Shown: positions 26,208-35,310, counted from the stretch's first letter. The stretch: 64,000 nucleotides of DNA from Anaerostipes sp. (GCA_028704435.1 JAQWFL010000002.1:1-64000), one strand, 5' to 3'. Program-made: numbers and translations. The notes: generated by a model not told the origin, from the letters alone.

Positions 26208-26882
26208 TTATCCCTCAATCCAGTAACCAATTCCTTTTTTTGTCTTAATATAATCTTTAATTCCTGCATTCTCTAACTTTTTACGAAGTCTTGTCACATT
26301 TACAGTGAGTGTATTATCATCTACAAAACTCTCAGATTCCCAAAGTTGTTCCATAATGTCTTCCCTGCTCATAATGGTACCTACCTGTTCCATAAGACAC
26401 TGTAAAATCTTATATTCATTCTTGCTTAAATCAACTTGATTCCCCTCATACAAAACACTTCCATCTGACAGATTTAGCATAACACCTTTGTGTTCCATAA
26501 TACTCATCTGATTTCCAAAATCATAGGTTCTTCGAAGCAGTGCCTGGATTTTTGCCATTAGCACATTAAAATCAAAAGGTTTTGAAATAAAATCATCGCC
26601 ACCCATATTCATTGCCATCACAATATTCATATTATCTGACATAGACGAAATAAAGACAATGGGAATCTTAGATACCTTTCGAATCTCACTGCACCAATGA
26701 TATCCGTTAAAAAACGGCAATGAAATATCCAAAAGCACTAAGTGTGGCTCAAATGTTGCAAATTCAATTAAAATGTTTTGAAAATTTTCCACAACTTTTG
26801 TTTCAAATCCCCAGACTTTAATCTGCTTTTGCATCTCTCTTGCGATCATCATATCATCTTCTACGATTAATATTCGATACAT
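26208..26882 (-). CDS. BceR-type OmpR-family response regulator
   Basis: 224 residues: receiver with acidic pair (LIVEDDMM), phospho-Asp in LVLLDISLP and switch Lys (ISKPFDF), then an OmpR winged helix ending in TVNVTRLRKKLENAGI and TKKGIGYWI. It starts 2 bases after the stop of the translational GTPase gene, with its AGGAG site inside that gene's end, so the regulator is probably co-transcribed with the GTPase. Predicted target: the inverted repeat at 25196-25217. Confidence 0.92.
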   Translation of the reverse strand: MYRILIVEDDMMIAREMQKQIKVWGFETKVVENFQNILIEFATFEPHLVLLDISLPFFNGYHWCSEIRKVSKIPIVFISSMSDNMNIVMAMNMGGDDFISKPFDFNVLMAKIQALLRRTYDFGNQMSIMEHKGVMLNLSDGSVLYEGNQVDLSKNEYKILQCLMEQVGTIMSREDIMEQLWESESFVDDNTLTVNVTRLRKKLENAGIKDYIKTKKGIGYWIEG

Positions 26883-26884
26883 GT

Positions 26885-29527
26885 TTACTCCTTTTCTAAT
26901 CCTTTTATTTTTGAAGAAAGATTGTGTGTTATCTGTTTTGTTTCATTTAAATAGTTTTCACGAAACAGTTCCTTTTCTCTCTTTATCTCTTTCTCAAATT
27001 CTCTTGCTGAAATCAAACGACATCCTTCTCCACGAATAATAATCTGCTCTAATCCATCGGAAGTGGCAACAGTAATATCGTATTTTTTACTATGGGCATG
27101 AGCAAATTTTTCAATGTATTGATCTGCTGTCTCTGCTTCTTTAGTATAAACTACATGAATATTATGATAGTCTAAAATTTCTGTTGGATGTCCTTCTAAC
27201 CGATAAGCATCAAATACAGCAATTAGCTCCATATGTTTCATTCCCTGATAATCGGCCAAAATATCTAAAAGTCGTCCTCTTGCGCTGTCAAGATTCTTCT
27301 TTGCAAGTTCACTTAGTTCTTCCCATGCAAAAATGATATTGTATCCATCCACTAACAGATATTTATCTTTCTTTTCTGTTTTTCTAGGCTTTGACAAACC
27401 AGTATATACCATATCTCTTCGCTTTTGCATGTTGTGACGTTTCGTATTTGTTTTCTTCCCCTGATTAGCATAGTAAGTCTGCTGCAAAATTCGGTCAACC
27501 TCGTCCACATCCATCCATTCTTCTTCCACAGATATTCTATTCAGTGGCTCATTGCTTCTGTCTATCTGTATTTCCTTCAAAAGAACACTTGCCACATGCA
27601 TATGCTCCTTTACTTCGTTCCATGGCACATAATATCCAGAACCATGGGAACAAAACACAGAAGTCGATGGATTCCTTGTATCCTCATCTGCATTATATCC
27701 AATTTGCTCTATCACTTCCCCTGCATTGTGACAGACATCATACCCATCCATTTGAAAAGATATTTTCCCAAATCCTTTTGTGTATGCAATCACTTCTTTT
27801 TGATAATCCCTCATGGTAGCTACAGGGGCTCTTCCACCAATCAATGTAAGTCCTCCTGCCTGCTCTGGAAGTTCAAATGTTCCATGCATCTTTTCAATAT
27901 CTGTCATAGCTCTTCCCACCATCTGCTCTGGAATCTCCAGACGAAATCTATAAAAAGGCTCTAGTAAAATAGAATCTGCCTCCATAAATCCCTGCCTGAT
28001 GGCACGATAAGTTGCCTGCCTGAAATCCCCGCCTTCTGTATGCTTTTGATGTGCCTTTCCAGCTACAATAGACACCTTTATATCTGTAATCGGTGAACCA
28101 GTCAATACCCCTTTATGTTCTTTCTCCAATAAATGTGTAAGAATAAGTCTCTGCCAATTTTTATCTAGCACGTCTTCACTACAGTCCATGGCAAATTCCA
28201 GACCACTCCCACGTTCCAATGGTTCCATAAGTAAATGCACTTCTGCATAATGTCTTAAAGGCTCAAAATGTCCCACACCTTCTACTATATTCCCAATAGT
28301 TTCCTTGTATACAATGTTCCCTTGCCCAAAAGAAACAGCCACACCAAATCTCTCTTCTATCAAATGTTTTAAAATTTCCATTTGAACTTCACCCATAAGC
28401 TGTGCATGAATTTCCTGTAAATTCTCATTCCAAACAATATGTAATTCTGGTTCTTCTTCCTCTAACTCCTGAAGTTTTGGCAGCATCACTGCTGGATCAA
28501 TTCCTTCTGGCAACTGAATCTCATAGGTAAGCACAGGTTCTAATACTGGTTTTTTCCCTTCAATTTCAAACCCAATACCCTGTCCTGGATAAGTTTTCGT
28601 AAGACCTGTAACAGCACAAACCTCCCCTGCCACAGCCTCTGAAATAGTCTCATATTTGTCTCCTGAATAAATACGCAGTTCATGCACCTTTTCTTCCCAC
28701 ACTTGTCCTGAAACATCAATTCCTCGGACTACGTCCTTTGCCTTTAGACATCCTCCTGTTATCTTAATGTAAGAAAGCCTCTTTCCATCCTTATCTCTGG
28801 AAATTTTAAAAACTCTCCCTCCAAAAATATGTGGATAGATTCTCTGCCTTGTATATTGCTGTAATCCCTCAAGAAATTCTCCCACTCCATCTAGCTTTAA
28901 TGCAGACCCAAAGAAACATGGAAAAAGTTTTCTTTCCTGAATTAAATCACAGATAGTATCATTCTTTATCTCTCCAGTTTCAAAATATTCTTCCAATACC
29001 TGCTCATCACACATAGCAATAGATTCTTCAAAAGACTCTCTATCCCTGGAACTAAAATCCACACAACCCTCATCCAATCCTACCTTCAATTCTTCCATAA
29101 TTTCATTTTGATTGGTTCCATTTTGATCCATTTTATTAATAAATAAAAATGTAGGAATCTCATACTGCTTTAATAGATTCCACAAGGTTCTCGTGTGTCC
29201 CTGCACTCCATCAGCTCCACTAATTACCAAAATCCCATAGTCAAGGACCTGAAGCGTCCGTTCCATCTCAGCCGAAAAATCCACATGACCTGGTGTATCG
29301 AGAAGAGTCACTTTCGTATGCTCAAGTTCTAACATTGCCTGCTTAGAAAAAATCGTAATCCCACGACTCTTTTCTAGAGCATAGGTATCTAAGAATGCAT
29401 CCTGGTGATCCACTCGCCCAATCTTTCTAATATTTCCACTTTCATATAACATGGCTTCCGATAATGTGGTTTTCCCCGAATCTACGTGAGCTACAATTGC
29501 CACGCAAAGTTTCTTCTTTGCTGTCAT
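26885..29527 (-). CDS. Ribosomal-protection GTPase fused to Rae1/YacP-like NYN ribonuclease
   Basis: 880 residues. The first 690 or so form an EF-G-like ribosomal-protection GTPase of the Tet(M)/Tet(O) group: G1 AHVDSGKTT, G3 DTPGHVDF, G4 NKMD, then the EF-G-like later domains. True Tet proteins end near residue 640. Here a basic linker leads to a domain from about residue 722 that closely follows B. subtilis Rae1/YacP: LLVDGYNIIFAW, AEYQ-like ADYQ, VFDAY, TKEAETADQYIEKFA, VATSDGLEQ. These include the Asp residues expected for a NYN/PIN-type nuclease. Rae1 is known to cut mRNA in the ribosomal A site. The fusion suggests that a GTPase entering the A site delivers the nuclease. Whether it gives tetracycline resistance cannot be judged. 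It lies 27 bases after the rpn-type gene and 2 bases before the BceR-like regulator. Confidence 0.88.
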   Translation of the reverse strand: MTAKKKLCVAIVAHVDSGKTTLSEAMLYESGNIRKIGRVDHQDAFLDTYALEKSRGITIFSKQAMLELEHTKVTLLDTPGHVDFSAEMERTLQVLDYGILVISGADGVQGHTRTLWNLLKQYEIPTFLFINKMDQNGTNQNEIMEELKVGLDEGCVDFSSRDRESFEESIAMCDEQVLEEYFETGEIKNDTICDLIQERKLFPCFFGSALKLDGVGEFLEGLQQYTRQRIYPHIFGGRVFKISRDKDGKRLSYIKITGGCLKAKDVVRGIDVSGQVWEEKVHELRIYSGDKYETISEAVAGEVCAVTGLTKTYPGQGIGFEIEGKKPVLEPVLTYEIQLPEGIDPAVMLPKLQELEEEEPELHIVWNENLQEIHAQLMGEVQMEILKHLIEERFGVAVSFGQGNIVYKETIGNIVEGVGHFEPLRHYAEVHLLMEPLERGSGLEFAMDCSEDVLDKNWQRLILTHLLEKEHKGVLTGSPITDIKVSIVAGKAHQKHTEGGDFRQATYRAIRQGFMEADSILLEPFYRFRLEIPEQMVGRAMTDIEKMHGTFELPEQAGGLTLIGGRAPVATMRDYQKEVIAYTKGFGKISFQMDGYDVCHNAGEVIEQIGYNADEDTRNPSTSVFCSHGSGYYVPWNEVKEHMHVASVLLKEIQIDRSNEPLNRISVEEEWMDVDEVDRILQQTYYANQGKKTNTKRHNMQKRRDMVYTGLSKPRKTEKKDKYLLVDGYNIIFAWEELSELAKKNLDSARGRLLDILADYQGMKHMELIAVFDAYRLEGHPTEILDYHNIHVVYTKEAETADQYIEKFAHAHSKKYDITVATSDGLEQIIIRGEGCRLISAREFEKEIKREKELFRENYLNETKQITHNLSSKIKGLEKE

Positions 29528-29554
29528 GATTTATCCTCGTTTTCTAGTTGTTGA

Positions 29555-30562
29555 TTATTGGTTCAGATTCTTATATATTTCATCTATATTATACTCTGGT
29601 GCAAAAGGCTCAGACGCCTCTATAATTGTTTGAATATATGAAACATCCTCTTCTAGTGCATCTGCAATTACTGTACAGTCTTGCTGCTTTTTAAGTTTAC
29701 GACAGACCAATTGGATTAATTTTTTAATTTCACCCTCTGTTTTTCCCTCGGCCTTTCCCTCGGCCTTTCCCTCTGCCTTTGCCTCTGCTTTACAATCCTC
29801 TAATATTTCTTGAAATGCTGTTTTCATATCAATTTCCTCCTGTTTAACATCTACATATTTTAAAATCTCATTGGAACCAGATACTGCTTGAATTACTTCT
29901 CCTGTTTCTTTTGGTACATGCTCTAAAATTTTTTCATTATCAGTTATAAACTCTTGTAGTGCTTTTTTATCTGATTGGTACTTGATAAATCCAAAAACCA
30001 GTTTTAATTCATCACTATAACTATCCAAGTTCTCAATTTTAGATATTTCTAACAGATTCAAATGATAATTTGCCATCAGTGGCTTATATTCTTCTAATTC
30101 CTTTGGTATGTTAAGCATATCATGGAGCTGTCTTGGACCATCCCAGTTTTCTCCTGCATAAACTACCAACGTGATAACTGGTATTAGTTTATCATATTTT
30201 GAAAATCTACTAATATACTCATCACCTTTTAAATCTTTCTTTTTCTTATGCCTTCTTGCAATATCTTTTCTTTGTTTATCATAAGTGCTTCCATCATAGA
30301 TATAATTCCGTAACGGCATAGCATAATGGACTCGCTGTTGGTTTTCAACCGCTAGAATTGCAAAAACAATCTCATCTCCATAACTTTTAACAATATCCCT
30401 CTCTGTTATTTCTTTTCCAAAAACTCGATTCGTTGCATCAATCTTCTTAAGTTTTGATGGGTTGATTATTGGTTCCCCTTGAAATAATCCTTGATTTAAT
30501 ACTTCTGCAAATCGCTTTGGGTTTTCCAAGTATGGATTCATCTTTTTGTCTGCTTCTCCCAT
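29555..30562 (-). CDS. Rpn-family recombination-promoting nuclease / PD-(D/E)XK protein
   Basis: 335 residues. The segment GDEIVFAILAVENQQRVHYA followed by MPLRNYIYDGSTY matches the PD-(D/E)XK core of the Rpn/PF12784-type group (Asp, then Glu-x-Gln, then Arg and Tyr). Rpn proteins are DNA endonucleases found in multiple copies in gut bacteria and have been linked to RecA-independent gene transfer and phage defence. A short AEGK repeat (near residues 258-271) precedes a C-terminal helical region. The start follows AAGGAGATATT. The strand and spacing place it as possible first gene of a transcript that includes the GTPase fusion. Confidence 0.8.
   Translation of the reverse strand: MGEADKKMNPYLENPKRFAEVLNQGLFQGEPIINPSKLKKIDATNRVFGKEITERDIVKSYGDEIVFAILAVENQQRVHYAMPLRNYIYDGSTYDKQRKDIARRHKKKKDLKGDEYISRFSKYDKLIPVITLVVYAGENWDGPRQLHDMLNIPKELEEYKPLMANYHLNLLEISKIENLDSYSDELKLVFGFIKYQSDKKALQEFITDNEKILEHVPKETGEVIQAVSGSNEILKYVDVKQEEIDMKTAFQEILEDCKAEAKAEGKAEGKAEGKTEGEIKKLIQLVCRKLKKQQDCTVIADALEEDVSYIQTIIEASEPFAPEYNIDEIYKNLNQ
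29741..29788 (-). repeat. Short tandem repeat encoding Ala-Glu-Gly-Lys units
   Basis: Four near-identical 12-base units (ttccctcggcct and variants) encode AEGKAEGKAEGKTEG in the Rpn protein. Perfect neighbouring units make copy-number slippage likely. Such tracts are common in this family between the nuclease and the C-terminal helices. Confidence 0.75.
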
Positions 30563-30609
30563 AATATCTCCTTTTCTTTTGAATCAGAAAGAAGACATCT
30601 CTTGTTTTT

Positions 30610-30637
30610 ATTATAAGATACTACATTTAAAAAGCAA
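30610..30637 (-). promoter_or_regulatory. Probable promoter of the rpn-type gene
   Basis: Minus strand TTGCTT, 16-base spacer, perfect TATAAT (complement 30610-30615), about 48 bases upstream of the ATG. Further upstream a 7-bp hairpin (AAAGAGG/CCTCTTT, 30706-30727) has no assigned role. Confidence 0.5.
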
Positions 30638-30796
30638 CCTGTTTTCTTCCTGTATCAATATTATATTGTTTTTGTTGGATTCATCGACTGAAAAGTCAAA
30701 GACGAAAAGAGGTAAGAATGCCTCTTTGAATATTATGATTGTACTATGAAACAATTATTATTTCAACCATTTTTTTACATTTTTAACTAAGTCATC

Positions 30797-30832
30797 AAAA
30801 AAGCCGTCTGCAAATTCTGCAAACAGCTTCTT
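30797..30832 (-). terminator. Intrinsic terminator after aspS
   Basis: Minus strand AAGCTGTTTGCA pairs with TGCAGACGGCTT (two G-U pairs) and is followed by TTTT. It begins a few bases past the aspS stop. Confidence 0.8.
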
Positions 30833-30843
30833 TTTGATTTTAA

Positions 30844-32595
30844 TTATTTTCTTACTTTAATATGTGTTTCTCGAAGCTGCATCTCTGATACGTCTCCAGG
30901 CGCTCCACACATAAGATCTTGTGCATTTCCATTCATTGGGAATGGAATAATCTCACGGATATTCTCTTCGTTTCGAAGAAGCATAATCATGCGGTCAACT
31001 CCTGGTGCCATTCCCGCATGAGGAGGTGCACCAAATTGGAATGCATGGAATAGAGCTCCAAATTTACTTTCTAAATCTTCTTCTGTATATCCAGCAATCT
31101 CAAATGCCTTTTTCATAATATCTAAATTATGGTTACGAACTGCACCTGATGATAACTCAACACCATTACATACAATATCGTATTGGTAAGCTAAGATATC
31201 TGTTGCTTCCTTTTCATTCAACGCTTCCAAACCACCTTGTGGCATGGAAAACGGATTATGTGTAAAGATAATCTTCTTAGATTCTTCATCATATTCAAAC
31301 ATTGGAAAATCATTGATATAACAGAATCTATAGGCCTTCTTTTCTAATAAGTCAAGTCGATTTGCTAACTCTGTACGTAACTGACCCGCATATAAAGATG
31401 CCTGCTTTTCCTTATCTGCAATAAAGAAAATAGTATCTCCGTCTTGTAGTCCTGCAAGCTTCGCAATCTCTGTCTTCATATCATCTGGAATAAACTTATC
31501 AATTGGCCCCTTATACTGCATTCCTTCTTTGACTTCTAAATATCCTAATCCACCCATACCGATAGACTTTGCGAACTTTAATAGCTTTTCATGCTGTCCC
31601 TTTGAAAGCTTAGCATGTACATTAAGTGCACGTACTTTCTGTCCATGAAATGGCTTAAATGTACATCTCTGAAAGAAGTCTGTCGCATCCACAATACGAA
31701 GAGGATTACGAAGATCTGGCTTATCTGTTCCAAACTCTAACATAGCCTGCTTATAACTAATGATTGGATAAGGTGCCTGTGTTACTTCATATCCTTCTGG
31801 TGCAAACTTTGCAAATGTAGAAGTCAATACTTCTTCTCCCACTGCAAATACATCTTCTTGTGTTGCAAAACTCATCTCGAAATCTAATTGATAGAATTCT
31901 CCTGGAGAACGGTCCGCTCTTGCATCTTCATCTCTAAAACATGGTGCAATCTGAAAGTATTTATCAAATCCAGATACCATCAATAACTGTTTATATTGCT
32001 GTGGTGCCTGTGGAAGTGCATAAAACTTTCCTTTAAATTTACGAGAAGGTACAATATAATCTCTTGCACCTTCTGGTGAAGAAGCACAAAGGATAGGTGT
32101 CTGAATCTCTAAAAATCCCATCTCTGTCATCTTCTCACGCAAATAAGTAATTACATTAGAACGAAAAATCATATTATCGCGAACCTTTTGGTTTCGAAGA
32201 TCAAGATAACGATGTTTTAATCGCAAATCCTCATGATTTTCTTTTGACTTTGCAATCTCAAACGGTAATTGAGAATATACTTTTCCAAGCATATCAACAC
32301 TGTGAGCTTCTAATTCAATAGTTCCTGTAGGAATCTTTGGATTATAAGTATCTTCATCTCTATGATCAACCACACCTTCAATGGAAATACAATCTTCCTT
32401 ATTAATTCCTTCCAAAAGTGTTGTATCTCTCATAACAACTTGAAGAACTCCATACATATCTCTTAAATCAACAAATGAAACTCCACCATGGTCACGGATA
32501 TTCTCTACCCATCCAGCAACTCGTAATGTTTCTCCTACGTCACTTTCCCCCATCTGGTTCAGTGTTCTGTTACGGTAAATATTTGACGTGTTCAT
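30844..32595 (-). CDS. aspS: Aspartyl-tRNA synthetase
   Basis: 583 residues, class II synthetase of the bacterial type. An OB-fold anticodon domain (VAGWVENIRDHGGVSFVDLRD) is followed by motif 2 (CFRDEDARADRSPGEFYQLD), the bacterial GAD insertion around residues 300-410, and motif 3 (GMAPGVDRMIMLL). Charges tRNA-Asp. Length is normal. Monocistronic by its promoter and terminator. No T-box leader is seen in the 110-base gap upstream. Confidence 0.96.
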   Translation of the reverse strand: MNTSNIYRNRTLNQMGESDVGETLRVAGWVENIRDHGGVSFVDLRDMYGVLQVVMRDTTLLEGINKEDCISIEGVVDHRDEDTYNPKIPTGTIELEAHSVDMLGKVYSQLPFEIAKSKENHEDLRLKHRYLDLRNQKVRDNMIFRSNVITYLREKMTEMGFLEIQTPILCASSPEGARDYIVPSRKFKGKFYALPQAPQQYKQLLMVSGFDKYFQIAPCFRDEDARADRSPGEFYQLDFEMSFATQEDVFAVGEEVLTSTFAKFAPEGYEVTQAPYPIISYKQAMLEFGTDKPDLRNPLRIVDATDFFQRCTFKPFHGQKVRALNVHAKLSKGQHEKLLKFAKSIGMGGLGYLEVKEGMQYKGPIDKFIPDDMKTEIAKLAGLQDGDTIFFIADKEKQASLYAGQLRTELANRLDLLEKKAYRFCYINDFPMFEYDEESKKIIFTHNPFSMPQGGLEALNEKEATDILAYQYDIVCNGVELSSGAVRNHNLDIMKKAFEIAGYTEEDLESKFGALFHAFQFGAPPHAGMAPGVDRMIMLLRNEENIREIIPFPMNGNAQDLMCGAPGDVSEMQLRETHIKVRK

Positions 32596-32662
32596 AATTC
32601 TATATTTCTCCTTTATTCATATCTCAAGTGAGGCTCTTACCCCATCTTTTTGTCCATTTTCC

Positions 32663-32691
32663 ATAGTAACATATGATTCTTACTTCGTCAA
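32663..32691 (-). promoter_or_regulatory. Promoter of aspS
   Basis: Minus strand TTGACG, 17-base spacer, TACTAT (complement 32663-32668), about 70 bases upstream of the ATG. Confidence 0.65.
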
Positions 32692-32711
32692 AGAAAGTAT
32701 GACATTTTCTA

Positions 32712-33347
32712 CTACGATTCAATAAAATCCTCTTGTTTTCTCTTAAAATATGGATTTTTCCAAGATACTTCACTTATATATGTTTCATTCTGCCATTTCT
32801 TTGGTATGATATAATAGGCTGCATACAAAACAATAATCCGAATGATACAATCCAAAAATTTTAGGCAGAAAATCCCTAGATACATAGCCATATATTTTGA
32901 ATGTCCCTGGCCTATCGCCATATGATAAAACTGATTCTCCCAATGACTTATGACTCCTCCCTGCCACAAATCAATAAGAAATGCTAGATTCCAATTAACT
33001 AACATACACAAAAATGAAAGAGGTATAATTCGTTTAATGGATATCTTTCCTTTTTTTCGGATTCCAACTCCTATAATCACTGCAATGGATGCACTTAGCA
33101 AATATGCAATCAATTCCTTACTTGTATAAATAAATGCGGCCTTGTAAAAGTTAATGACAAATCCAACTAAAATTCCTGCTCCAGGCTCTAATAACATGGC
33201 TGCAATAGCAGTTCCATTAGCATCCATCCATGCAGGAATGTGAAAAAAATGTCCAATCAAATAGCAGATTAAATCAACTCCAACTCCAATTGACATAATC
33301 CTTATATAATTCTTTGTTTTTTCCCTTTGCTTCTCCATGTTATTCAC
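32712..33347 (-). CDS. ECF-transporter S-component-like membrane protein
   Basis: 211 residues with about five hydrophobic segments. The N-terminal helix followed by PAWMDANGTAIAAMLLEPGAGILVGFVINF resembles the S-component fold of ECF vitamin transporters (a loop after helix 1, small residues in the next helix). No ECF ATPase or EcfT gene lies near, so if it is an S component it would use a shared module encoded elsewhere, or work alone. The start overlaps the potassium-channel stop by 8 bases, implying coupled expression. The substrate is unknown; assignment is by appearance only. Confidence 0.55.
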   Translation of the reverse strand: MNNMEKQREKTKNYIRIMSIGVGVDLICYLIGHFFHIPAWMDANGTAIAAMLLEPGAGILVGFVINFYKAAFIYTSKELIAYLLSASIAVIIGVGIRKKGKISIKRIIPLSFLCMLVNWNLAFLIDLWQGGVISHWENQFYHMAIGQGHSKYMAMYLGIFCLKFLDCIIRIIVLYAAYYIIPKKWQNETYISEVSWKNPYFKRKQEDFIES

Positions 33348-34278
33348 CTCCCTGTTCTAATCCAATCTTTTCATTTCGAAACTTAAGCTCTGCCAACTTT
33401 CGTTCAAGCTTTGCTGTTTCATTTCTATATTCTTCAATCTTTTGTTGGATTTCCTTTGCATCTTGAAGTTCTGCCGCTGTAATTCCAGATACAACAGTTT
33501 GATACATTGTTCCTTCATTCTTTTCTTTCCTTTGAAGTTTCTTTAACTTCTTTTCCTTCTTTAATTCTTCGTCATGTTTAATTTCCTGCGTAATAGAATC
33601 CACAAACCCTGCGGTTACAATACCTGCTGGCAATGCAATCACTGCGATTCCAAACAAAGAAGATATCATACTAATCAGCCTTCCCACTGTCGTTGTCGGA
33701 TAAACATCCCCATACCCAACTGTGGTTAGTGCAGTCGTTGCCCAGTAAAGTGCATCAAAAAACGAATGGAAGGTAACTCCTCCCTCTTTGATAAACATAA
33801 TCAATGCAGATAAGAAAATATAAAAAATTGCTATGATCAAAACGGAAAATAACGTTTTCTTTTCCTTTTTAAATACCTTTACAATATGGGAGCAGCTCTT
33901 AGAATACTGCATCACTTTCAGCATTCGACAAAGCCTTAAAATCGTAAACTGCATTGGAAGTAACCCTAACGATGGTAACAAAGACAGGATATTTAGTAAG
34001 GCAATTGGCGATAGTGGATATAAAATAAATGCCCACGGTGAATGACTCTTTACTCTATAGTCATTGGTCAGCCAGCAAAGAAAATAATCAAGGAACAACA
34101 GATAAACCGTAATTGTCTCCAACCTCAATAAACCGCTTTTTAATATTCCCTGAGGATGAAGAAATGTCAACGGAATAATACTGCATATTGAGATAATTAC
34201 AATAAACATATTGTATACTTTATTATGCACATCTTCTTCATTTCTCGGTCCTATAATCTGATAGATTCTTCTTCTCAT
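33340..34278 (-). CDS. Voltage-gated-type potassium channel
   Basis: 312 residues with six membrane segments and the K+ selectivity filter TTVGYGD between the last two. The fourth segment (FTILRLCRMLKVMQYSK) has spaced Arg/Lys like a voltage sensor, though with few charges. After the pore comes a highly charged coiled-coil tail of about 80 residues (EELKKEKKLKKLQRKEKNEG onwards). It begins 2 bases after the degV stop and overlaps the following membrane gene, so it is the middle gene of a three-gene operon. Physiological role is unknown. Confidence 0.9.
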   Translation of the reverse strand: MRRRIYQIIGPRNEEDVHNKVYNMFIVIISICSIIPLTFLHPQGILKSGLLRLETITVYLLFLDYFLCWLTNDYRVKSHSPWAFILYPLSPIALLNILSLLPSLGLLPMQFTILRLCRMLKVMQYSKSCSHIVKVFKKEKKTLFSVLIIAIFYIFLSALIMFIKEGGVTFHSFFDALYWATTALTTVGYGDVYPTTTVGRLISMISSLFGIAVIALPAGIVTAGFVDSITQEIKHDEELKKEKKLKKLQRKEKNEGTMYQTVVSGITAAELQDAKEIQQKIEEYRNETAKLERKLAELKFRNEKIGLEQGGE

Positions 34279-34280
34279 AC

Positions 34281-35174
34281 CTAATTCCCCTCTGTTCTTT
34301 TATCTCCCCAAAAAAATAATGCAACGGTTCCTGGTCCTGTATGACTCCCAATGGTAGTTCCAATATCATATATCTCAACATTCCCATCCAAATTTGGGAA
34401 TGTTTCTTCCACCAACTTTGCTACCTTCTCAGCATCATCATAACAGGCCGCCTGAGAAACATAGCATTTCCCACTATAATTTTCTCCATCAACTGCGTGT
34501 TCTTTCATCCGCTCCACAATCTCTTTTATTACTTTTTTCTTTGTACGAACCTTCTTTCTATAAACTAAAGATCCTTCCTTATTCATGTTAAGCAATGGAC
34601 ATATTCCAAAAACTCCACTTATGACTCCAGCCGTCTTTGAGATGCGTCCGCCTCGAATATAAAACTCCAAATCTGTGGAAAAGAACCAATGATGTACTTC
34701 TAAACTATGTACATTGGCCCAGTCACACAAATCTTCCATATTCATTCCTGCATCTCTAAGATCTGCCAGTTTATCCATAAGAAGTCCATATCCTGAAGAT
34801 GCCCCTAAAGAATCTACAATATAAATTGTCTGCTCTGGATACCTTTCTTCTAATTCATCTTTTGCAATCACAGCAGAATTCATGACGCCAGAAAGTCCAC
34901 TGGAAAGACACACATGAAGAATATCCTTTCCTTCCTTCAAAAAAGGTTCAAAAAATTCTATAAATTCTTCTGCATTTACCTGTGATGTTTTTGTCATAGC
35001 ACCCTCTTGCATCTCTTGATAAAAATCTAGGAGTGGTACAGACTGACCCAAATCATCTAGGTATTCCTTCCCATCTAATTCAAAATGAAAACAAACATAC
35101 TTAATATCTCTATTTAAAAAATGCTCTGCACTTAAATCCGCAGTAGAACAACAACTAATTACATAATCACTCAT
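34281..35174 (-). CDS. DegV family fatty-acid-binding protein
   Basis: 297 residues with the DegV/EDD fold: SCCSTADLSAEHFL at the N-terminus, SQVNAEEFIEFFEPFLKEGKDILHVCLSSGLSG with the Ser that contacts the carboxylate, IRGGRISKTAGVISG, and a C-terminal IGSHTGPGTVALFFWG. Family members such as FakB present fatty acids to the kinase FakA; no FakA gene is near. It is first in an operon with a K+ channel and an S-component-like protein, an uncommon association. Confidence 0.92.
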   Translation of the reverse strand: MSDYVISCCSTADLSAEHFLNRDIKYVCFHFELDGKEYLDDLGQSVPLLDFYQEMQEGAMTKTSQVNAEEFIEFFEPFLKEGKDILHVCLSSGLSGVMNSAVIAKDELEERYPEQTIYIVDSLGASSGYGLLMDKLADLRDAGMNMEDLCDWANVHSLEVHHWFFSTDLEFYIRGGRISKTAGVISGVFGICPLLNMNKEGSLVYRKKVRTKKKVIKEIVERMKEHAVDGENYSGKCYVSQAACYDDAEKVAKLVEETFPNLDGNVEIYDIGTTIGSHTGPGTVALFFWGDKRTEGN

Positions 35175-35225
35175 ATCCCATTCGCCTTTCCAGAAACATG
35201 AAATCTAAATTATTCGGTTAATTGT

Positions 35226-35254
35226 ATTCTATAGCGAAACTTTAATATCGTCAA
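35226..35254 (-). promoter_or_regulatory. Promoter of the degV-channel operon
   Basis: Minus strand TTGACG, 17-base spacer, TAGAAT (complement 35226-35231), about 50 bases upstream of the ATG. Confidence 0.65.
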
Positions 35255-35310
35255 CGCAGAAACCTATTTCCTTCTTAAATTTGTAAAATTTCTCTTTCAT
35301 CGCTGTACTT

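Noticed and set aside
26885-29527. Calling this a tetracycline resistance gene
   Set aside because: The GTPase part fits the family, but the extra nuclease domain and core-genome-like context make resistance unproven; no mobile element or tet leader peptide is present.
32596-32711. T-box leader upstream of aspS
   Set aside because: The gap is only about 116 bases and has neither a T-box sequence nor an antiterminator/terminator pair.
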